The notes beneath the pieces are model-generated. The model did no database searches, was not told where the DNA came from, and saw only the letters and a list, made by a program, of their open reading frames with translations. A program made the translations under genes and the position numbers. A DNA stretch of 31,708 nucleotides from a virus: the IMG/VR virus record IMGVR_UViG_3300032246_000353, positions 1 to 31,708 of that record; one strand, 5' to 3'. Below are positions 13,444 to 21,617 of the stretch, piece by piece (the stretch's first letter is position 1; each line of letters begins with the position of its first letter).

Positions 13444-15081
13444 TTAACAAAGACCATTTATTGCTGCTAAACCACTTGTTATTGTCCAATTGAACCCTTG
13501 AAAATCTGCCCAATAAGCACCAGTTACATATCCACCACCAGTATTTAACAAAGTTCCATTAACATTATAATAAGTATGTCCTGCCACGAATCCACTATAA
13601 TCTCCACTTGAACCTCCTGCAACACTTCCATAAACATTAGCATAAGAACCATTAACTGTATTACAAGCATCTGAAGATGTGCCTGAAGCATAAGCAGTAA
13701 ACAAAAGATTATAAGGTGATGCCGTTGTTGTAGTCGTTGTACTTGTTGTAGTTGATGTCGTAGTTGTCGTTGTCGTTGTAGTCGCTGGACATCCTGTTCC
13801 TGCGGTAGCAGTTACTGATAATAAAGTTCCACTTGGAGTTGAATAACTAATTGCATCTATTACCGAAACAATACTTCCAATATCAGTAATAACCCTATCA
13901 TTAATATTAAATGTTCCTAAAACATAAGGGATAGTCCAAGTTAAAGAAGTCCCTGTTTGACAATTATAAAGTCTATAATATACCAATGGTAAGGTTGTAG
14001 TAGTAGTCGTAGTAGGAGCAGCAGTAGTCGTAGTTGTTGTTGTAACAGGACAACCAGTCGCAGCCGTTGGAGTAACATCATAAAATGGTCCAGCAGGTGG
14101 AGAATATTCAATTTGGTCAATAACACAAGTTCTACTACCAATAACTGTAATAACTCTATCATTTAGATTAAATGTTCCTAATACATATTGAGTAGTATAA
14201 GTAAGTGATGTTCCAGTAGAACAATCAAATAATCTATAAAAAACTAAAGGCAAAGTAGTTGTAGTTGTAGTAGAAGTACTTGTAGTTGTTGTTGTAGCAG
14301 GACATCCAACTTGAGCAGTTGCCGTAACCGAATATAAAGTCCCAATTGGAGTTGAATAAGTTATTGCATCAATTACACAAGTAGCACTATCAGAATCTCT
14401 AATAACTCTATCATTTATATTAAAAGTACCTAAAACATAAGGTATTGTATATGTTGTTGATGTTTGAGTAGCACAATTTAACAATCTATAATAAACCAAA
14501 GGTAAAGTTGTTGTCGTTGTAGTTGTAGAAGTTGTCGTAGTTGTTGTAGGAGCAGCAGTAGTTGTTGTAGTTGTAGTACTTGTTGTAGTTGTAGAAGTTG
14601 TTGTAGTAGTTGAAGTGCTTGTTGAAGTAGATGTGGTAGAAGTTGTTGTTGTAGGAGTTTTTTCAGTATAATACTTACCTGTCCCAACTAAATTAACATT
14701 GTAAGTCCCTATCTCTTTGTAATTACCATTTATTGAAATATTACCTATAAAACAATACCCACTAATATATCTTTTACCATCTATGCCATTATCAATCTCA
14801 AATCTAACCAAAAGATAAAGTCTATCCTTTTGATATTGTAACATTTCATCATACGAGAAATTATCTAAGGTAATTATACCATTACAAGACATTGTCCATT
14901 TAGAAAGGTCAACTTTCGGTTCTTTAAAGTAAGCATTTGAAGCACTTGAAATTTCAGTTAATTCAGTTTCAGAGTAAAAACTACAAGATGTAGAACAAGC
15001 GAAAGGGGATTCCGTTGCAGGAAAAGTAGATGTATCTACCTTGTATAAAATAACATTATTCCCATTTACTTTAACCGCCAT
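13444..15081 (-). CDS. Tail protein with tube-like domain and mucin-like Thr linkers
   Basis: A 545-residue modular protein. Residues 1-140 are a paralogue of the next upstream gene and of the tail-tube fold (shared VxGxNxILYKV, PFACSTxCxF, YKEIxTYxxxLxGxGxY). Then come four linkers made almost only of Thr and Ser with AAP (143-192, 262-276, 347-363, 433-454). They separate three copies of a 70-residue domain (193-261, 277-346, 364-432; each LPLVxYRLxxC...FNxNDRVI...GCP). The C-terminal 90 residues form a different domain (YNLLFTAYASG, aromatic and Gly-rich). It is probably displayed on the tail and may bind host glycans. The linkers resemble mucin and could be glycosylated by the two downstream enzymes. 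The three repeat domains are of unknown family. Confidence 0.7.
   Translation of the reverse strand: MAVKVNGNNVILYKVDTSTFPATESPFACSTSCSFYSETELTEISSASNAYFKEPKVDLSKWTMSCNGIITLDNFSYDEMLQYQKDRLYLLVRFEIDNGIDGKRYISGYCFIGNISINGNYKEIGTYNVNLVGTGKYYTEKTPTTTTSTTSTSTSTSTTTTTSTTTTSTTTTTTTAAPTTTTTTSTTTTTTTLPLVYYRLLNCATQTSTTYTIPYVLGTFNINDRVIRDSDSATCVIDAITYSTPIGTLYSVTATAQVGCPATTTTTSTSTTTTTTLPLVFYRLFDCSTGTSLTYTTQYVLGTFNLNDRVITVIGSRTCVIDQIEYSPPAGPFYDVTPTAATGCPVTTTTTTTAAPTTTTTTTLPLVYYRLYNCQTGTSLTWTIPYVLGTFNINDRVITDIGSIVSVIDAISYSTPSGTLLSVTATAGTGCPATTTTTTTTTSTTTSTTTTTTASPYNLLFTAYASGTSSDACNTVNGSYANVYGSVAGGSSGDYSGFVAGHTYYNVNGTLLNTGGGYVTGAYWADFQGFNWTITSGLAAINGLC
13720..13785. repeat. Triplet-repeat tract coding Thr linker 4
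   Basis: Degenerate (ACN/TCN)n on the minus strand coding residues 433-454 of the tail protein. Mixed ACA, ACG, ACC and ACT codons. A change in copy number keeps the reading frame. Confidence 0.7.
14506..14655. repeat. Triplet-repeat tract coding 50-residue Thr/Ser linker
   Basis: A 150-base run of almost pure ACN and TCN codons (residues 143-192). It is the longest low-complexity tract in the window. Such tracts are prone to slippage and recombination with the other three linker tracts in the same gene, changing linker length or number of domains without a frameshift. Confidence 0.75.
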
Positions 15082-15093
15082 TGGACAAAGTTA

Positions 15094-15501
15094 CTAAGAT
15101 ATTGTATATGCACCAACTCCTGTCAATTGAATGCTATAAGTAGCTATTTCTTTATATGGACCATTAATTTGTAAAGATGTTATAATTGCCGAGCCTGATA
15201 ATATTACTACGCTTGTGCCATTATCAATACTAAATTTAACACTAATAGAATTTCTAGCTAATTGGTCTGCTAACATATCAGCATAAGAATAACCATTAAG
15301 AGTAATAATACCCTCACAACTTAAATTCCAAGAAGCTATGTCTATTTTAAATTCTCTAAACCAAGCAGAACTTTGGCTAGTTACATCTTTTTGGTCAACT
15401 TGTACGTTAAAAGTACAATTTGTAGAACAAGCGAAAGGAGTATTAGTCCCAGACACCACCTTATATAAAATTATATTTTTGCCTTGTACTTTATTTGCCA
15501 T
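15094..15501 (-). CDS. Tail-tube-like protein, second copy
   Basis: A 135-residue protein beginning MANKVQGKNIILYKVVSGTN with PFACSTNCTF, clearly paralogous to the N-terminal domain of the next gene, and sharing the IxLxKxxxPxACxTNxxF pattern of the main tube protein at 20171-20623. It keeps the beta-rich layout of the tube fold (SVKFSIDNG, YKEIATYSIQLTGVGAY). It follows the tail-tip gene, so it may form a distal ring or the base to which the Thr-rich protein is joined. A TAACTTTG box lies only 4 bases ahead of the ATG. Confidence 0.6.
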   Translation of the reverse strand: MANKVQGKNIILYKVVSGTNTPFACSTNCTFNVQVDQKDVTSQSSAWFREFKIDIASWNLSCEGIITLNGYSYADMLADQLARNSISVKFSIDNGTSVVILSGSAIITSLQINGPYKEIATYSIQLTGVGAYTIS

Positions 15502-15510
15502 AATTCAAAG

Positions 15511-17709
15511 TTAACTAAAGATATTTAAAATTACCCCATCTATACCTATTTCATAAACCTTAGTAGTTGGGAAAACTGTAACAACTTTCCACCATAAATG
15601 ACCACCATCAAATGTAATTGCACAATCTTGGTCAAAGTAGAATACATCTCCAATATCAGGTGTAGTTATAGTGCTCAATGTATAAATAGAGTACGTTGTT
15701 AAATTTGATGCAGCTGCCTCTCCACTTGTTACATATCCATCTGACCTTAAATGAGCAATACCTAAAGCATAAGGAGGTCTACTATTTGAGTTAATAATAA
15801 CAGAAATAGCAGCATCTATATTTTCATTATTTATATCTAATAATGTTCCTTGTATTATATTATTAAATAAATCAATAGTAGTATTACCTATCATATATTT
15901 CTTACTAGAAACGCTTATTTGTGCTGGGTCTATATCAGTTGCAATAATTCTCATAGCTCCATTAAATCTACCAGCAGATGTATTCATACCCATAAAACTA
16001 GAATCTATATTAATAACATTCTTGTTTAAATTATTAGAATATTGTCTAATAATAAGTTGGCTCAATGACCTATATTTATTATCAGTAGGATATTCATATC
16101 TATACCAATTCTTTAAGTTTAAACCTGCTGAATTAGCTAAAAAACCTTTGTAAGAATAATATCCATTATAATTATCATTAAAACCTATCTCTAAAGTTGG
16201 ATTAAAAACATATTCTTTAGCAGAACTTATAGAACCTATACATTGATATGAAACAAAAGAAGGTATAATAGTAAATGAGAAATTCATTACCTCTGTTGAA
16301 CGAACTGTAGATTTAAGATAATGAGAAGCTGGTTTTGCTAATATATATTCAAAAAATATAGTCCCAGTTTCAGGAACAGGAGTAGTTGTTATATTAAAGT
16401 TTCTTGTTGTTATATTAGCGTCAAAAATTTCATAATATTCTTCACCACCAATAACCCAACCATTATTATTTGTATAAATATAATATGTTGTAGGTGTTTG
16501 TAATTGAATTTTTAATATAAAAAAAGAAGTTGGTGTCCAATCTGTACCTACTGAAACTAATTTTACATCAAATGAAATTTGCACTGATTCATTATAAGCA
16601 ATTTTAGGGAAATAAGTAGGCTTTACAGACATATCATAATTAGGAGTAACAGCACTAGTTACATCTAATAAATATGAATTAAAAGCTAAATCTGGATATG
16701 GAACAACAAATAAGACACCACCATTAGGGTTTTCAGTCCAAGCATAAGCAGGACTTCCAGCAGTATAATTCTTTAAATCCCAATTAGTAATATAATTTGA
16801 TGGATATTCTATTAGCTTTGTAAAATCAATTTGACTATACCCTTTTCTTAATAATTTAGTTTGGCTATTATCTACAAAATAAAGTCCGCTAGTATTACCA
16901 GTAAACCCTTGTATTTGCCCAGTAATACTTTTTGTTCCAGAACTAACAACTGTACCAGAACTATTATATTCAGTATAATAATAACTAGATTGAGCAAATT
17001 GAGAAATTGCTAAAATATTCCATTTGCCATTTGCTTGAAATAATCTTGCTCCAAATCCTTGTATTATTTTATTAAGAATTAAAAGACAATTATCTACTGA
17101 CCTATTATCATTAATAAAAGTTGCATAATTTAAATAAGATTGTGCTAATGGGTCTGATGAACTTAACATACTTCTATCTGACATCCCATCTGCATAATAA
17201 CTAATCCCTGTTATTACATTTAAATTAGTAGGAAAATCGACTGAATTTAAACAACCTAAAATATATGATAAACAAGTATTAAAATTACTTAATACATAAT
17301 CATTTGGTACTGGGAAAGGTATTTTTTCTAACATACCTAATCCATCTATTGAATTAAATGATAATTCTTTTCTGCCTGTACTAAATGAAAAACTAACACT
17401 ATCGCTTAATGCCCAACCTTGCCATTCTAATGTAGAATCATAGTATAATTTACATAAATATTTTCTATCATTAAGAGTAGTTAAATTTGGCATATTATTA
17501 ATGTCATCAGTAACATCAATAACAACAGATAATTGACTTACATAAATAGCCTCAAAAATATCATCACTTTTGGGGATATAAGTTAATTCTAATTTTACTG
17601 CAGGATATTCAATTAAACTTCCTGAATAACCATCTTCTAAAAGATATAAATAAGAAATGCTACCGCTTTTGGTAGCCATTGTAATTTTGTATTTATTTGC
17701 GTATGCCAT
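15511..17709 (-). CDS. Tail-tip or baseplate hub protein
   Basis: A 732-residue beta-rich protein directly after the tape measure, the place of Dit/Tal-type tail-tip proteins. The N-terminal 130 residues (LIEYPAVKLELTYIPKSDDI, DVTDDINNM, YYDSTLEWQGWALSDSVSFS) and SVDNCLLILNKIIQGFGARL near residue 205 match what I know of conserved tail proteins in Bacteroidota phages and prophages. The rest is beta-rich with repeated aromatic strands, perhaps carbohydrate-binding. The exact family is not certain. It overlaps the tape-measure stop by one base (TAATG). Confidence 0.6.
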   Translation of the reverse strand: MAYANKYKITMATKSGSISYLYLLEDGYSGSLIEYPAVKLELTYIPKSDDIFEAIYVSQLSVVIDVTDDINNMPNLTTLNDRKYLCKLYYDSTLEWQGWALSDSVSFSFSTGRKELSFNSIDGLGMLEKIPFPVPNDYVLSNFNTCLSYILGCLNSVDFPTNLNVITGISYYADGMSDRSMLSSSDPLAQSYLNYATFINDNRSVDNCLLILNKIIQGFGARLFQANGKWNILAISQFAQSSYYYTEYNSSGTVVSSGTKSITGQIQGFTGNTSGLYFVDNSQTKLLRKGYSQIDFTKLIEYPSNYITNWDLKNYTAGSPAYAWTENPNGGVLFVVPYPDLAFNSYLLDVTSAVTPNYDMSVKPTYFPKIAYNESVQISFDVKLVSVGTDWTPTSFFILKIQLQTPTTYYIYTNNNGWVIGGEEYYEIFDANITTRNFNITTTPVPETGTIFFEYILAKPASHYLKSTVRSTEVMNFSFTIIPSFVSYQCIGSISSAKEYVFNPTLEIGFNDNYNGYYSYKGFLANSAGLNLKNWYRYEYPTDNKYRSLSQLIIRQYSNNLNKNVINIDSSFMGMNTSAGRFNGAMRIIATDIDPAQISVSSKKYMIGNTTIDLFNNIIQGTLLDINNENIDAAISVIINSNSRPPYALGIAHLRSDGYVTSGEAAASNLTTYSIYTLSTITTPDIGDVFYFDQDCAITFDGGHLWWKVVTVFPTTKVYEIGIDGVILNIFS

Positions 17710-19481
17710 TATGCTCCCCTTCTAAGGTTAAGTGAATAATTAGACCTATTCAAAGCTAATACTAAATCATTACCTTTCAATACAAATTGCCCACCACTTC
17801 CACTTTCAGTTCCACTCATTGCACCTGCATTAAATGTGCTTTTCATCATTGCACCTAATTTACTTAAAGGCATTATAGCCTCTGGACCAGCCTCTCCAAT
17901 CATTCCTATATGTGCTTTAGTTGTAATTCCGCCTTCAGCATATTTAGGTACCATTAACATTTTACCAGCTGAACCTGCAACATCAGATGCTGCTACTCCT
18001 GCTACTGCACCTGCTGCACTTGTACCACCTGTTAATACAGCCATTATAGCATCAAAAATTAATGTTTTTATTATTAATGCTCCTAATTGTTCAACCATTT
18101 GACCAAGCATATCTAAAAAGGCTTGACCAAAAGATTTCCCATTTTGCATAGAAGTGTACATTCCCATTAAAGAATTTGTAACGTCTTGAGAAAGTGTTTT
18201 AGCAAATGATTTATAAGAATCATTTAAGCCTTTAACTTTCTTTTCTTCTATATCCCATTGTTTAACTCTTTCTGCTGAATCTCTTTGTAAAAAATCACCA
18301 AGACCACTTTTTTTAGATTGGTCAGTTAATTCTTTTAATTGTTTATCAAAATATTGCTTTCTTTTTTCTTCTTCTTTATCTGCTTTAGGGTTAAATACAT
18401 CTAATATTGGACTTAAATCTAATGCTTCAAATTTCTTTTTTAAATTAATTAAATCATTTAATTCTTTTTGTAGCTCATATTTTTGTTGAGCCATATATTC
18501 AGCAAAAGTATCACCACTCTTTGAAACTTTATCAGGCTTTAAATCAAAATTAAAACCTTTAGCATATAAATCAGAAACTGATTGTGCATCAAAAGCAATT
18601 TTTCTATATTGTTCAATTATCTTTTGTTGTTCATCAAGATTTTCTTTTTGTCGTGCTAATTGTGCTTTTTTTGCTTGGTCAGCAGTATTTACTCCAACTC
18701 CTGCTCCACCACCAGTACCAGCACTACCCAAATCAAAGAAACTTCTATATTCTTCTGGTGCTTTTAATGATTCTAATTTTTGTTTAAGCAATTCTTCAGC
18801 AGCCTTTTTACTTGCACTATCTGCTAATGCTCTTTGTAATGAAGCCTCTACATAAGCAGCAGTTTTATCTTTAAATGTTTGCTCTGCTTCATTTATATTA
18901 GATTTAATTCCAAAGTTTTTACCTAACTCTTCGTTATAAACTTTAAGTGCTTCATTCCCTGTTATTATTCTACTATGGTATTCTTGAAATGCTATACCAA
19001 CTTTTTCTACTTTTTGAAGTACGCTTGTAAATTCTGTACCAATCCCAGCCAATGCTTCTTTCTCTGATTTTAAAGCATCATTACCACTTAATAAAGCATT
19101 AACAAAATCAGATATTCTTCCACCAAATGCTAAAAATAAAGAAGATACAACACCTAAAGCAACTCCAAGTCCTGCTGGTCCCATTAATCCTGAAACCATA
19201 GCTTTTAATGCTCCACTAGCACTACCAGTTTCTTTTTGTAAACGTTCAAATGATTCCAACATTGGATTCAAGTTGTTCGCAATACCTATAAATCCATAAG
19301 GAGCATCTTGGGCAATTCTAGATAAGTTAACTAATGATTGAGTTGCATCTGCTGCTGGTCTTTTAATACTATTAAGTTGAGTACCAAATTGTGTAACGGC
19401 TTGGGATGCTTGTTGTAAACCTTGTTGTAATGGTTGTACATTTATACCTAAATCAATTTGTAAACCTTTATTATTATCCAT
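17709..19481 (-). CDS. Tail tape measure protein
   Basis: A 590-residue protein whose length sets tail length; at the usual 1.5 angstrom per residue this gives a tail of about 90 nm. It has helical Gln-rich ends (LQIDLGINVQPLQQGLQQAS), a hydrophobic Gly/Ala segment (LMGPAGLGVALGVVSSLFLA, about 93-112), long charged coiled-coil stretches in the middle, and near the C-terminus YAEGGITTKAHIGMIGEAGP followed by EAIMPLSKLG, a hallmark of phage tape measures. It follows the frameshifted chaperone pair, the normal order. Confidence 0.9.
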   Translation of the reverse strand: MDNNKGLQIDLGINVQPLQQGLQQASQAVTQFGTQLNSIKRPAADATQSLVNLSRIAQDAPYGFIGIANNLNPMLESFERLQKETGSASGALKAMVSGLMGPAGLGVALGVVSSLFLAFGGRISDFVNALLSGNDALKSEKEALAGIGTEFTSVLQKVEKVGIAFQEYHSRIITGNEALKVYNEELGKNFGIKSNINEAEQTFKDKTAAYVEASLQRALADSASKKAAEELLKQKLESLKAPEEYRSFFDLGSAGTGGGAGVGVNTADQAKKAQLARQKENLDEQQKIIEQYRKIAFDAQSVSDLYAKGFNFDLKPDKVSKSGDTFAEYMAQQKYELQKELNDLINLKKKFEALDLSPILDVFNPKADKEEEKRKQYFDKQLKELTDQSKKSGLGDFLQRDSAERVKQWDIEEKKVKGLNDSYKSFAKTLSQDVTNSLMGMYTSMQNGKSFGQAFLDMLGQMVEQLGALIIKTLIFDAIMAVLTGGTSAAGAVAGVAASDVAGSAGKMLMVPKYAEGGITTKAHIGMIGEAGPEAIMPLSKLGAMMKSTFNAGAMSGTESGSGGQFVLKGNDLVLALNRSNYSLNLRRGA

Positions 19482-19487
19482 CTTATA

Positions 19488-19859
19488 TTAATTTACTCCG
19501 TACAATTTTAATGTTTTAGCCAATTGTTCATCACTCAACATTTCTTTTTCTTCTTGTTCTTCAACATCATCTATCATTGGGATGTGCCAAAATGTTTTTA
19601 TTGACTTTGGCGACTTTTCGGTAGTATTACTTAGGTATATAATATAGGCGAGGTTTCTTGTCCTCGCCCATTCATTTAACTCATTTCTTTCCTTCCCCAT
19701 TACAATAATGGAAAAGTCTTTCCAAGTAATATCCCAAAACTCATTAGGTCTCAAACCACATTCAGCAGCCTTAACTAATATATCATCCCAACTTAGGTTT
19801 GTTAGACTTTTTTTTTTCTTCTTTAGGCATCCCTTGAACTGCGGTAACAGTATTCTCAA
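19488..19859 (-). CDS. Tail assembly chaperone, frameshifted (gpT-like) part
   Basis: The open frame has no good start of its own: its first ATG gives a basic, unlikely N-terminus. It overlaps the upstream chaperone gene. After the A10 run it codes SLTNLSWDDILVKAAECGLR and PNEFWDITWKDFSIIVMG, a pattern typical of gpT-like extensions (a helix, then G-x-x-P-x-E-F-W-x-x-T). It is therefore probably made only as a fusion with the upstream frame, about 220 residues in total, which helps load tube protein on the tape measure. The upstream frame must shift +1 or -2 to enter it. Confidence 0.75.
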   Translation of the reverse strand: MRILLPQFKGCLKKKKKSLTNLSWDDILVKAAECGLRPNEFWDITWKDFSIIVMGKERNELNEWARTRNLAYIIYLSNTTEKSPKSIKTFWHIPMIDDVEEQEEKEMLSDEQLAKTLKLYGVN

Positions 19860-20154
19860 CTATATACTTAACATATTCAATAAATTGACCTTCAGTTTTA
19901 AAAAGTCCTCCTAATTCATCTATCCAATCACAAACATCTACTTCATCATATTCAATAGGTTGTTTGTTACTTGCACAAGCTGATTTATAACCTATGTAAA
20001 TCATCTTTACTACTAAGTTTAAGTCAAATTGTGTTTTACCTAATAATTCAAAGTACTTATCTATGCCAATATTGTTTTCTATACAAAATTCACGCATAGC
20101 CCAAGTTCCCCACTTTAGTGAGATAGTTTTGTTGTTCAGTCTTAATTCAAACAT
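19783..20154 (-). CDS. Tail assembly chaperone (gpG-like)
   Basis: A 123-residue protein lying between tail tube and tape measure, the place of gpG. MFELRLNNKTISLKWGTWAM followed by REFCIENNIG and a C-terminal helical part (WIDELGGLFKTEGQFIEYVK) is the usual layout of small tail chaperones. The end of the gene (MPKEEKKKSNKPKLG) contains the A10 slippery run; most ribosomes end at the TGA at 19783 and a few move to the frame ending at 19488. Confidence 0.8.
   Translation of the reverse strand: MFELRLNNKTISLKWGTWAMREFCIENNIGIDKYFELLGKTQFDLNLVVKMIYIGYKSACASNKQPIEYDEVDVCDWIDELGGLFKTEGQFIEYVKYIVENTVTAVQGMPKEEKKKSNKPKLG
19808..19817 (-). promoter_or_regulatory. A10 slippery run, recoding site
   Basis: On the minus strand GAAG followed by ten A and GTCTAA. 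In the gpG-like frame this reads GAA-AAA-AAA-AAG-TCT. A -1 shift meets GTC-TAA and stops at once, so only a +1 or -2 shift, or RNA polymerase slippage on the A run, joins the two chaperone frames. A one-base sequencing error in the run would also fuse them. Confidence 0.65.
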
Positions 20155-20170
20155 AGTTTTTTATTTTTTT

Positions 20171-20623
20171 TTATTCCATTTCAGTTTGTGCAATAGGAGG
20201 TACACATACAACGAAAGTAGCAGAGAATTTTACATCATCTTTATCAGCAGCAGTTACATCAAAGTTGCTAATAAATACTGTACTTGTTGATAAACCACCA
20301 TAATACACATCACCAGCAGCAGGAGTTGCTTTACCCATTTTAATGGTAAATTGAGTCCCAGCAGCGTGAGCAGCATACAATTGTTGGTAAGAATCTTTAC
20401 TTGGAGTTCCTGTTTCATCAATTGCAAAACCATCGGCTTTGAAAGATTGAGTGTAAGCAGGACCAGATTGAAATTGGTCTCCACATTTTGAAGTTGCATC
20501 AATAGTGTTTACAGTTGATGTAAATGAGTTTGTTGTTAAACAAGCTACTGGTATAAAAGTTGTACCACCAGCTAAATCTGCTAAGAGAATATAGTCCCTT
20601 GCTGATACTTTAGTTTCTGCCAT
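20171..20623 (-). CDS. Major tail tube protein
   Basis: A 150-residue beta-rich protein (MAETKVSARDYILLADLAGG, PVACLTTNSFTST, FKADGFAIDE, FTIKMGKATP, VFISNFDVTA) typical of TP901-1-like/phage tail-tube proteins that polymerise to the tail tube. It sits just before the chaperone pair and tape measure. The motif LLAD...PVACLTTNSF recurs in two later tube-like genes (15094-15501 and 13444-15081). Confidence 0.8.
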   Translation of the reverse strand: MAETKVSARDYILLADLAGGTTFIPVACLTTNSFTSTVNTIDATSKCGDQFQSGPAYTQSFKADGFAIDETGTPSKDSYQQLYAAHAAGTQFTIKMGKATPAAGDVYYGGLSTSTVFISNFDVTAADKDDVKFSATFVVCVPPIAQTEME

Positions 20624-20629
20624 TTTATT

Positions 20630-21037
20630 TTAATTTTGAGTTATTGTTAAATTATATGTTATTAATGTTCTAAAAACGTTATCCAAAGGGTTTAATCCAT
20701 CTAAATTTGTAACACTTCCAATACTTAAAGCAGATGAAGTAAATCCATTGCTTAGAGTTATTATTGTGTCCGAATTTATGTTCGCTAATACCAAATCACT
20801 TATTTCTTCGGCTCGTTTATAGCCAAAGTTAGCATTTTTTGTAACAATGTCAACTATGATAGTAATAGAATTTGTATAACCTGCTTTACCTTGTTCTTGA
20901 CTTGATGTTCTACCATCTAAAACAATGTATTCATTTCCTACTCCATCAGGTGTTATTCCATCATAAACACCTAGACTTGTTGCATTTACTAATTCAGTAT
21001 AAAACCATTTCTTTATTTCTATGTTAGGGTTAAGCAT
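20630..21037 (-). CDS. Tail completion protein (DUF3168-like)
   Basis: A 135-residue protein with the order of the DUF3168/tail terminator family: an N-terminal helix (IEIKKWFYTELVNATSLGVY), P-x-G, a first strand with EYIVLDG, then SITIIVDIVTKN, an alpha-helix (YKRAEEISDLVLANI) and a last strand (FRTLITYNLTI). It lies between the gp10-like gene and the tail tube, as in HK97-like phages, and would cap the tail tube where it joins the head. Confidence 0.7.
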   Translation of the reverse strand: MLNPNIEIKKWFYTELVNATSLGVYDGITPDGVGNEYIVLDGRTSSQEQGKAGYTNSITIIVDIVTKNANFGYKRAEEISDLVLANINSDTIITLSNGFTSSALSIGSVTNLDGLNPLDNVFRTLITYNLTITQN

Positions 21038-21617
21038 TTTTTATGATATTTTCTAGTCTAGTAATCAATTTTGGTTTTTCTTGTTCAAAAGATGGTATTA
21101 AATAAGGTTGAGGTCTTAATCCTTTTCTTAATATACTTAATGCTATTGCATAAGCAGCAGACATATTTTGTTTATTTTGATTAGATTTATTACCAGTTCT
21201 TCTTTGTGTTTTTACACTATAAGTACCTACAATTCCTTTACTCATTACCCATTGTGCTAATGCTTTAACCATATCAATAAATTTTCCTCCTGTTTTGCCT
21301 TTAAACTGCATAGCATAGTTTTCATACCCTACTGGTATTGATACCTTCCCTCCTGTGCCAAATTCTATATAAGGAGCATAACTTAATTTAGTTCCTACTG
21401 AATAAACAAACCCATTTTGATTGCTTATTTCAGTAAGTTGAATAGAACCTCTTAATGTACCAAGATTAATTGGTGCTAATTTCTTTGCATCCGATTGAAT
21501 CTTTAAAGCAGACGCATTAACTTCATCTTTAACTACTTTTTGGATTTTTTGGTCCATTTGTTTAAAGTTATTTAAGACTTCGTTTAACCCCTTTAATTCA
21601 AAAGTTATATTAGACAT
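21030..21617 (-). CDS. HK97 gp10-like tail component
   Basis: A 195-residue protein with the gp10 family features: N-terminal helix, then LKIQSDAKKLAPINLGTLRG (a basic helix followed by the conserved AP-x-x-x-G-x-L-R), the strand YSVGTKLSYAPYIEFGTGG (Y-A-x-x-x-E-F-G-T) and a helical C-terminus ending in PQPYLIPSF. It is found between head-closure and tail-terminator genes in HK97-like phages. It overlaps the next upstream gene by 8 bases. Confidence 0.85.
   Translation of the reverse strand: MSNITFELKGLNEVLNNFKQMDQKIQKVVKDEVNASALKIQSDAKKLAPINLGTLRGSIQLTEISNQNGFVYSVGTKLSYAPYIEFGTGGKVSIPVGYENYAMQFKGKTGGKFIDMVKALAQWVMSKGIVGTYSVKTQRRTGNKSNQNKQNMSAAYAIALSILRKGLRPQPYLIPSFEQEKPKLITRLENIIKNA

Noticed and set aside
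13720-14655. Regularly spaced repeats that could suggest a CRISPR-like array
   Set aside because: Repeats are degenerate triplets and homologous coding domains within one open frame, with no constant short repeat and unique spacers.
13941-14687. Leu/Gln-rich frames within the Thr-rich tail gene (13941-14162, 14478-14687)
   Set aside because: They are other-frame readings of the ACN repeats; the Thr-rich frame is continuous over 545 residues with recognisable domains.
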